Assembly: GCA_964481195.1 (NCBI GenBank)
Contig: CAYZTB010000004.1
Span: 1-64,000 of the forward strand
Direction: 5' to 3'
DNA: 64,000 nucleotides
From: Palsa-948 sp964481195
GTDB lineage: Bacteria; Bacteroidota; Bacteroidia; Palsa-948
Below the pieces are notes generated by a model. That model was given only the letters and a program-made list of their open reading frames with translations. It was not told the DNA's origin and searched no databases. This document shows positions 58,347 through 64,000 of this stretch, piece after piece. The translations under genes were made by a program, and so were the position numbers. Within the stretch, counting starts at the first letter, position 1; every line of letters begins with the position of its first letter.

Positions 58347-59111
58347 ATGAAAATATTATCATATAATGTAAATGGCATTCGATCCGCAATTAGCAAAGGC
58401 CTGATAGAATGGATAAACAATATTAATCCAGATGTTATTTGTTTGCAAGAGATAAAAGCTAACCCCGAGCAGCTCGATAAAGACACCCACGATAAATTAT
58501 ACAAGCATACATTTTGGTTTCCTGCGCAAAAAAAAGGGTACAGCGGAGTGGCAATATTATCTAAAAAGAAACCCGATCATGTGGAGTATGGATGTGGCAT
58601 AAAAAAGTACGATGACGAAGGAAGAATTATTCGAGCCGATTTTGGTGATGTTTCCGTCATGAGTGTTTATTTTCCCTCCGGAACTTCGGGCGAGCATCGT
58701 CAAGATTTTAAGTATGAATTCTTGGAGGATTTTCAGATATATATTAATAAGCTCAAAAAGAAAATTCCCAAACTCGTTATCTGCGGAGACTTAAATATTT
58801 GTCACAAAGCAATTGATATACATAACCCTATAGCTAATGCAAATTCTACAGGTTTTTTGCCGGAAGAAAGAGCCTGGATAGACCAATTCCTAAAAAGTGG
58901 CTTTATTGATACTTTCCGGTTTTTCAACCAAGAGCCTCATAATTACACTTGGTGGAGCTTTAGAGCTAACTCCAGAGCAAAAAACTTAGGCTGGAGGATT
59001 GACTATCACTTAGTAAGCACTCCTCTGGAAAAGCAATTAAAACGCTCCATAATCTTATCAGAAGCAAAACATTCTGATCATTGCCCTTTGTTGGTAGAAT
59101 TAAAAGATTAA
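58347..59111 (+). CDS. xth: Exodeoxyribonuclease III / AP endonuclease
   Basis: The 254-residue enzyme of the EEP family cuts DNA at abasic sites and removes 3' blocks. Motifs: ILSYNVNGIRSAISKGLIEW, the metal Glu in VICLQEIKA, VICGDLNICHKAIDIHNP and the catalytic SDHCPLLVELKD end. Length and blocks are complete. It is divergent from the giant surface protein gene. Confidence 0.94.
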   Translation: MKILSYNVNGIRSAISKGLIEWINNINPDVICLQEIKANPEQLDKDTHDKLYKHTFWFPAQKKGYSGVAILSKKKPDHVEYGCGIKKYDDEGRIIRADFGDVSVMSVYFPSGTSGEHRQDFKYEFLEDFQIYINKLKKKIPKLVICGDLNICHKAIDIHNPIANANSTGFLPEERAWIDQFLKSGFIDTFRFFNQEPHNYTWWSFRANSRAKNLGWRIDYHLVSTPLEKQLKRSIILSEAKHSDHCPLLVELKD

Positions 59112-59158
59112 CAACCTATTTTGACCATTTTATAGGGTTTTCTAATTCACAATTATTA

Positions 59159-59188
59159 TTGGGCAAAATAAATTAAAGTTTATATTTG
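59159..59188 (+). promoter_or_regulatory. Promoter of the peptide-binding lipoprotein gene
   Basis: TTG (59159-59161), 19 bases, then TATATTTG (59181-59188): a good match to the Bacteroidota -33/-7 pattern, giving a leader of about 55 bases before ATG 59249. Confidence 0.6.
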
Positions 59189-59248
59189 CAGTCAGCACAT
59201 CTATCTAGAAAAAGCTATTAAAACTGACTAATTTTGCATCTAAATAAT

Positions 59249-61000
59249 ATGAAAAAACTCTTTTTATCTTTTGTAGCGTTATCACTAATTTACTCTTGCG
59301 GACAAGAGGCAACAGTGGAAGGTGGATTGACACCTTTAAACGGAGGAAAATATGCAGGAGGAGTACTGCGAATGAACGAAGTTGAGGATTTCAGAAATCT
59401 CTATCCGCTAGATATTACCGAGGTTACATCGCATCGAATTGCAAATCAGATTTACGAAGGTCTTGTTCGCCTTTCACAAAAAGATCTTTCTATTGGCCCT
59501 GGATTAGCCGAGTCTTGGACTAAAAACTCTGAAGCTACCGTGTGGACTTTTAAAATTCGCAAAGGAGTAAAGTTTCATGACGATGAATGTTTTGGCGGCA
59601 AGGGCCGTGAAATAAATGCCAACGATTTCAAATGGTGTTTCGATAATCTTTGTACAGCAGGACCCCACAACCAATGGTTTGATGGAACATTTAAGGACAG
59701 AGTAAAAGGAGCAAATAAATATTACCAATCTACAAAAGATAAAAAGCCTTTGGAAGGCGGTGTAAGCGGTGTAAAAGTTTTAGATGATTACACACTTGAA
59801 ATTACACTTACCAAGCCCAATGCAGGGTTTCTTAATTTCTTAGTAATTCAGGGATGTTATTTATTTCCTAAAGAAGCATATGAAAAATATGGTGCAGATG
59901 GAATGCGAGCTAGAGCTATTGGTACCGGTGCATTTAGACTTAAAACGATTAAAGAAGGCGAAGTTGTTATTTTGGAAAGAAACCCAGATTATTGGGGTAA
60001 AGATGCGGACGGAAATCAACTGCCTTACTTAAACACTGTACGATTCTCTTTCATCAAAGAAAAAAAGCAGGAGCTTTTGGAGTTTCAAAAAGGGAATCTT
60101 GATATGCTTTATCGAATTCCTACCGAAAATATTGGAGACATATTGGCTGATTTAGATAAAGCAAAAGATAATGTTCCATTCGAGTTACAACTTTCACCAG
60201 CGATGAATCTTTTCTACTATGGATTTTTACACCCTGTAAAACCATTTGATGATAAGCGCGTTTGTTTAGCATTTAATCATGCTATTGACAGACAGAAAAT
60301 TGTTGATTACACACTTAAGGGGGAAGGGATACCTGCACTTTATGGAATGGTTCCTCCTGTACCAAGTTTTGAAGCTAAAGGGTATGATTTTAAATCACTC
60401 AAAGGATATGCGTTTGATACAGATTTAGCAAAAAAATTATTAGCTGAAGCAGGATATCCAAACGGCAAAGGATTCCCTCATATCACCTTGCAAATTAATA
60501 GTGGTGGAGGTGACCGAAACGTATTAACGGCTCAGGTAATACAGGGCATGCTTAAGGAAAATTTGAATATTGATATTAATATTGAAACCCTTCCCTTTAC
60601 ACAGCATTTAGATAAAATTGAAAGCGGGCAAACTCTTTTCTGGCGCTCTGGTTGGATATCAGATTATCCGGATCCTGAATCTTTCTTAACACTTTTGTCA
60701 AGCTCTCATATTCCGGATCATCTTTCTGATCGTTCGTTTTTCAATACTACTCGTTTTAAGAATGCTAAATATGACTCCTTGTTGTATTTAGCTAGTATGG
60801 AAATTGATGATGTAAAACGATTTAAACTTTATTTACAAGCGGATCAAGTTCAAATAGACGAGGGTGCTTTAATGCCTATTTTCTACGATGAAATTTATCG
60901 TTTAATTCAGAAAAATGTAAAAGACTTTGATGTAAACGCAATGGAATATCGAGATGTTTCACGTGTATATTTTGTGCCAAGCGAAGACAAGAACCCGTAA
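59249..61000 (+). CDS. ABC-type peptide-binding lipoprotein (SBP family 5)
   Basis: The 583-residue protein has a lipoprotein signal (FVALSLIYSCGQEA, Cys 17). The rest is a type II solute-binding protein of the OppA/DppA class: YEGLVRLSQKDLSIGPGLAE, TVWTFKIRKGVKFHDDECF, IGTGAFRLKTIKEGEVVILE and FNHAIDRQKIVDYTLKGEGI. It should capture peptides in the periplasm. No permease or ATPase genes are beside it. ATG 59249 is chosen over a TTG at 59234. A perfect hairpin terminator follows. Confidence 0.9.
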   Translation: MKKLFLSFVALSLIYSCGQEATVEGGLTPLNGGKYAGGVLRMNEVEDFRNLYPLDITEVTSHRIANQIYEGLVRLSQKDLSIGPGLAESWTKNSEATVWTFKIRKGVKFHDDECFGGKGREINANDFKWCFDNLCTAGPHNQWFDGTFKDRVKGANKYYQSTKDKKPLEGGVSGVKVLDDYTLEITLTKPNAGFLNFLVIQGCYLFPKEAYEKYGADGMRARAIGTGAFRLKTIKEGEVVILERNPDYWGKDADGNQLPYLNTVRFSFIKEKKQELLEFQKGNLDMLYRIPTENIGDILADLDKAKDNVPFELQLSPAMNLFYYGFLHPVKPFDDKRVCLAFNHAIDRQKIVDYTLKGEGIPALYGMVPPVPSFEAKGYDFKSLKGYAFDTDLAKKLLAEAGYPNGKGFPHITLQINSGGGDRNVLTAQVIQGMLKENLNIDINIETLPFTQHLDKIESGQTLFWRSGWISDYPDPESFLTLLSSSHIPDHLSDRSFFNTTRFKNAKYDSLLYLASMEIDDVKRFKLYLQADQVQIDEGALMPIFYDEIYRLIQKNVKDFDVNAMEYRDVSRVYFVPSEDKNP

Positions 61001-61018
61001 ATAAAAATATTTGTCAAG

Positions 61019-61053
61019 GGCATATAATAGGATTCTATTATATGCCTTTTTTA
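61019..61053 (+). terminator. Rho-independent terminator
   Basis: GGCATATAATAG (61019-61030) and CTATTATATGCC (61035-61046) form a perfect 12-bp stem with loop GATT and a T-run. It lies between convergent genes and could work both ways. Confidence 0.9.
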
Positions 61054-61063
61054 TTTTCAAAAA

Positions 61064-61792
61064 TTAATTCTCGATTTTACTTTCTGCCGATGCCAAATGT
61101 CTTACCAACATTCGCTTAGCAATTGGTAAAAAAGTTTCTTCAAGTGGCAAACTTAAATCAGTTTCAATGGCATACGTTGCTGGGTTTGCCAGTTTTTTAT
61201 TATCCCTAAGCAGGTCGCCTTTTATAGACTGAAACGTAGTAGAAATATTTTTTTCAAACGATTTTACATAGTGGGTATGAATAGCTTTAAACTTCTCAGT
61301 GGCGCTTTCAAAAAAGGTTACTTGATATTCATATACGCTTGTTATTGCTGTTTTGCCATCCTTTAACAACATATAGCCGTATTCAGAGTTTAATGGCATT
61401 AGGCCAACTGATTGTAATGACAAATGATCTTCAACAACATCGTAAATATTTTTTCCCTCATCTACCCGCTGCTGAAACTGAGGGATTGCATATTCAATAA
61501 TGTTTTCTAACTCAGCCATCATATTCCCGTCATTTACCATATTTTCAAAAGTAAGTTTGCCGCTTTCATCAATGCCGGATAAGCGCTGCGGAAAATGCAT
61601 TTTTAGATTTTGCTTATTCTCTTTAACAGAAAGAGTGTTTTTATAATGCTCAATAAGTTCCGCAAACCAAGGATATAGGCGCGTAGCGTCAAAATTTTTG
61701 CTCACATCTTGCAAATAAGAAAGTAATAGGTACTTTTTGTACTCAAAATCAATGTGCTTTTCAGTAAGCCAGTTTTTGCTTAAATCTGTCAT
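61064..61792 (-). CDS. Conserved cytosolic protein, unknown function
   Basis: The 242-residue protein has no signal or membrane segment. It is mainly helical (LSKNWLTEKHIDFEYKKYLL; FDATRLYPWFAELIEHYKNT) with a strand-rich middle (SEYGYMLLKDGKTAITSVYE). The protein looks like a conserved single-copy Bacteroidota protein, but no family or function can be named. It is convergent with the peptide-binding lipoprotein gene. Confidence 0.7.
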   Translation of the reverse strand: MTDLSKNWLTEKHIDFEYKKYLLLSYLQDVSKNFDATRLYPWFAELIEHYKNTLSVKENKQNLKMHFPQRLSGIDESGKLTFENMVNDGNMMAELENIIEYAIPQFQQRVDEGKNIYDVVEDHLSLQSVGLMPLNSEYGYMLLKDGKTAITSVYEYQVTFFESATEKFKAIHTHYVKSFEKNISTTFQSIKGDLLRDNKKLANPATYAIETDLSLPLEETFLPIAKRMLVRHLASAESKIEN

Positions 61793-61967
61793 GATATATC
61801 TTTTTTATGTCAACCCGCCTTTCAATATTAAACGATTTGGAGCAAAAAATGTTTCGCTGTATAATGTAATTATTAGCAAAGACATGTTGATAATTGATTT
61901 TTTCTGAAAAAATCCACCCTCATTATTGCATTATTATTGCTATAGCATAAAATATAAAACCAGAAAA

Positions 61968-62975
61968 ATGAAAAACAATTTTTTCCTAGTAGTAACATTA
62001 ATCATAATTACCGCATTTGTTGCTTGCGTTCCTGCCAATAAATTACAAAACGAAAAAGCAAAGCGAGAAAACTGTGAGAAAGAACTAGCTAATTTCAAAG
62101 CTTCTTCTCAAGCGCTTGAAACAGAACTGAACGAACTAAAGAATAAAATGCAGGATGAGCAAAAACAACTTATAGGACTACAAAAGGATACCGCTATAAT
62201 AGGTACAAATTATAGAAACCTAACAGCTAAATACGACAAATTAAATAGCGTAAATGAAACGTTAATAGACAGATATAACAAACTACTAGCGGGAAGTGAT
62301 TCAGAAAGCAAAAAATTATCGGGCCAACTTTCTTCTACTCAGGAACAGCTTCAGCGTAAGGAAGACGACTTAAAAAAATTACAAATAGAATTAGAAAAAA
62401 AGAAAATTGATTTGGATGGCTTAACGGTTGAACTAAAAAAACGCGAAGAGCGCGTGAAAGAACTTGAAGATGTACTTAAGCAAAAAGAAGATGCTGTGAA
62501 TGCGCTCAAGAAAAAAGTATCAGACGCGCTTTTGGGCTTTGAAGGAAAAGGATTAACGGTTACGCAAAAGAACGGAAAGGTGTATGTTTCTTTGGAGGAG
62601 AGTTTGCTCTTTAAGAGCGGAAAATGGGCTGTAGAACCTATAGGCGTTGATGCTCTAAAGCAGCTTGCCAAAGTATTGGAATCTAATCCAGATATTAATG
62701 TACTCGTTGAAGGTCATACGGATGATGTGCCCATGAAAGGCTTAGGGGATGTGAAAGACAATTGGGATCTGAGCTCTGTACGTGCAACATCAGTAGTAAA
62801 AATAATTACTCAAAACAGCAGCACGAACCCTAAGCGATTAACAGCAGCAGGCAGAGGAGAGTTTTTCCCGATTGACGATAGTAAAACAAAAGAAGCACGT
62901 GCAAAAAATCGCAGAACGGAAATTATCTTAACTCCTAAATTGGACGAGCTATTTAAAATCTTAGAAGGAAATTAA
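61968..62975 (+). CDS. OmpA-family lipoprotein with coiled-coil stalk
   Basis: The 335-residue protein has a lipoprotein signal (TLIIITAFVACVPAN, Cys 20), a long coiled coil at about 30-195 (QLSSTQEQLQRKEDDLKKLQ), and a C-terminal OmpA peptidoglycan-binding domain from about 215: NPDINVLVEGHTDDVPMKG, SSVRATSVVKII and GRGEFFPIDDSKTKEARAKN followed by RRTEI. It links the outer membrane to the cell wall. ATG 61968 (MKNNFFLVV) begins the signal peptide; an upstream start at 61926 is less likely. It is convergent with the next gene. Confidence 0.92.
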   Translation: MKNNFFLVVTLIIITAFVACVPANKLQNEKAKRENCEKELANFKASSQALETELNELKNKMQDEQKQLIGLQKDTAIIGTNYRNLTAKYDKLNSVNETLIDRYNKLLAGSDSESKKLSGQLSSTQEQLQRKEDDLKKLQIELEKKKIDLDGLTVELKKREERVKELEDVLKQKEDAVNALKKKVSDALLGFEGKGLTVTQKNGKVYVSLEESLLFKSGKWAVEPIGVDALKQLAKVLESNPDINVLVEGHTDDVPMKGLGDVKDNWDLSSVRATSVVKIITQNSSTNPKRLTAAGRGEFFPIDDSKTKEARAKNRRTEIILTPKLDELFKILEGN

Positions 62976-62979
62976 GAGA

Positions 62980-63411
62980 TTATTTTTTTCCGGGCTTGCC
63001 CTTTAGCTTTCCAGAAAAGGTATAGCTCCACTTTAATTCTTCTTCTTTGTTGAATAGATCAGCAGTGCCTTCTATATCATCACCGGTAATGGTGCCACTC
63101 CACTTCATTACCTCTTTTATGTCATTTACTGTTTCTGCAATCCAAACATACACAATGGCCTCTGCATTTGTGGAGTCTGATGAAACTATTTTATAGGGCA
63201 TCGCTTTCGTAAATCCCCATTGTGCAAATATTTTACTTTTAAATTTCCCTGTCAAAAATTTTAGCTCATCTGGGTCGAGGGGTTTTTTCTTTCCTTCTTT
63301 AAACACCTCTGCTAAATAAATATTTTTATCCAAAGGACCCTTTAATGGTCCTTGTGCAAACAATAAAATTGAACATGCAACAGCAGCAACACTTAAAATA
63401 AATTTTTTCAT
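62980..63411 (-). CDS. Small secreted hypothetical protein
   Basis: The 143-residue protein has a signal peptide (MKKFILSVAAVACSILLFAQ). The mature part has the pattern LTGKFKSKIFAQWGFTKAMP, AIVYVWIAETVNDIKEVMKW and SGTITGDDIEGTADLFNKEE, a lipocalin-like or small beta-barrel look, and ends in a basic tail (GKLKGKPGKK). No family is recognised. ATG 63411 is chosen; the longer frame from 63471 adds an unlikely leader. Confidence 0.73.
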   Translation of the reverse strand: MKKFILSVAAVACSILLFAQGPLKGPLDKNIYLAEVFKEGKKKPLDPDELKFLTGKFKSKIFAQWGFTKAMPYKIVSSDSTNAEAIVYVWIAETVNDIKEVMKWSGTITGDDIEGTADLFNKEEELKWSYTFSGKLKGKPGKK

Positions 63412-63494
63412 AAAATAAAGTTTAAAATGAATATTAATATACAAAAATTGTATTTTTTTTGGATAATGCAATATAAATCACAATGTTTTTATCC

Positions 63495-64000
63495 TTATTT
63501 ATTCTTAGGTGCTGAAACGGGCAATGGAACTGCGTTACGCTGTTGCAATATCACGTCAAGTCCTTTCTTAGCTTCTACATTACTAGGATCCAACTGCAGG
63601 CACTTACTCCAGCCTCGGTATGCCTCTTTAACATTGCCGACAGAGTAATTGGCTCCTCCGTAGTGATACCAGGTTTGCGCACTTGTGCTGTCGTAATGCA
63701 AAGCACGACTCATGAATTCAATTGCTTTCGGTATATTTCCTTTTTGTCCTTCTTGTCGAGCTCGTTCTACCAAAGCATTGGCTAGGGCAGGATCATACGA
63801 TTGACGAAAGAATGGATGTGAGGGAAAGTACTTTCTGGCAAGCCCCCAATATTGTTCAGCTTTATCCAAGTCCCTTTTTTGAAAATAGGCAAGCCCTAAA
63901 TTAAGATAGCCATTTACATATTTAGGGTGAAGTGTCACCGCTTTTTCGAGATGATAAATTGCAGAGTCAAGGAGCGCTAATCTGTTTACGGAATCTTTTT
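63495..64000 (-). CDS. TPR protein (N-terminus cut by window edge)
   Basis: The frame is open from the window end (KDSVNRLALLDSAIYHLEKA) through four or more TPR units (GYLNLGLAYFQKRDLDKAEQ; ALVERARQEGQKGNIPKAIE; TWYHYGGANYSVGNVKEAYR) to a stop at 63495. The protein therefore starts outside the window. TPR proteins are scaffolds; the missing N-terminus would tell whether it is a membrane protein, such as the TMTC-like type at 6649, whose TPR units look alike. Confidence 0.82.
   Translation of the reverse strand, partial: KDSVNRLALLDSAIYHLEKAVTLHPKYVNGYLNLGLAYFQKRDLDKAEQYWGLARKYFPSHPFFRQSYDPALANALVERARQEGQKGNIPKAIEFMSRALHYDSTSAQTWYHYGGANYSVGNVKEAYRGWSKCLQLDPSNVEAKKGLDVILQQRNAVPLPVSAPKNK

Noticed and set aside
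1..64000. tRNA or rRNA genes
   Set aside because: No cloverleaf with CCA-end and GTTCRA loop, and no conserved rRNA stretch, was seen by eye; a dedicated search could still find a missed tRNA.

Overview
The window looks like a chromosomal segment of a member of the Bacteroidota (Chitinophagales/Sphingobacteriales-like). Reasons: AT-rich DNA, TAnnTTTG-type -7 promoter boxes, A-rich leaders instead of Shine-Dalgarno sites, type IX secretion (T9SS) C-terminal sorting domains, DUF4382/DUF5522/DUF7793-type proteins, a CvfB-like S1 protein and many lipoproteins. A run of 100 Ns at 23982-24081 shows that it comes from a scaffolded draft assembly. No rRNA, tRNA or CRISPR array was seen. Both edges cut through genes.

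Layout. 1-6440: signalling genes (7TM-PAS sensor, single-domain response regulator, PAS hybrid kinase) and a T9SS cargo pair. 6649-13030: TMTC-like O-mannosyltransferase/TPR protein, lone atpC, homoserine dehydrogenase, DUF4382 lipoprotein, thioredoxin-like protein, atypical SDR, cyclophilin. 13911-18293: a tightly overlapping five-gene operon (idi, UbiA prenyltransferase, type III polyketide synthase, methyltransferase, FAD oxidoreductase) that reads as a small meroterpenoid or prenylated-polyketide pathway. 19769-28300: a nearly unbroken minus-strand envelope and general-stress cluster (CheB-like, YihY, holin-like, YtxH, lmo0937-type, disordered paralogues, GSP17M, YciF, metal-binding, DUF1328, PA2169, lipoprotein, outer-membrane barrel). 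28684-40769: CvfB, BaiN-type flavoprotein, LtaS-like sulfatase, proC, a GT39 - hutU - DUF6056 operon, D-cysteine desulfhydrase, LysM glucosaminidase. 40960-49799: GIY-YIG protein, broken TPR gene, HepT/MntA toxin-antitoxin pair, SpmAB fusion, bacilliredoxin, ahcY, AI-2E exporter-like protein, PurF-like enzyme. 49839-64000: XRE regulator, SH3 and collagen-like lipoproteins, GxxExxY nuclease-like protein, ssb, a decayed ParE-type toxin, a giant barrel-like surface protein, xth, peptide-binding lipoprotein, OmpA lipoprotein, TPR protein.

The most unusual feature is a set of short palindromic repeats, several of which lie in frame inside conserved genes. CTCC/GGAG hairpins encode extra peptides in urocanate hydratase (two sites), D-cysteine desulfhydrase and the type III PKS, and supply C-terminal tails or N-terminal leaders elsewhere. 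This resembles Rickettsia palindromic elements. Two other repeat families each sit directly beside a small nuclease-like gene: an 18-bp TTGAGC array bracketed by TTCGACAAGCTCA inverted copies next to a GIY-YIG protein, and a perfect 17-bp inverted repeat next to a GxxExxY (PD-(D/E)XK-like) protein. This layout is reminiscent of REP/RAYT partnerships and is the best candidate here for an undescribed system. Several single-base frameshifts, mostly near short homopolymers (22754, 34010, 41580, 42020), may be real decay or assembly error.
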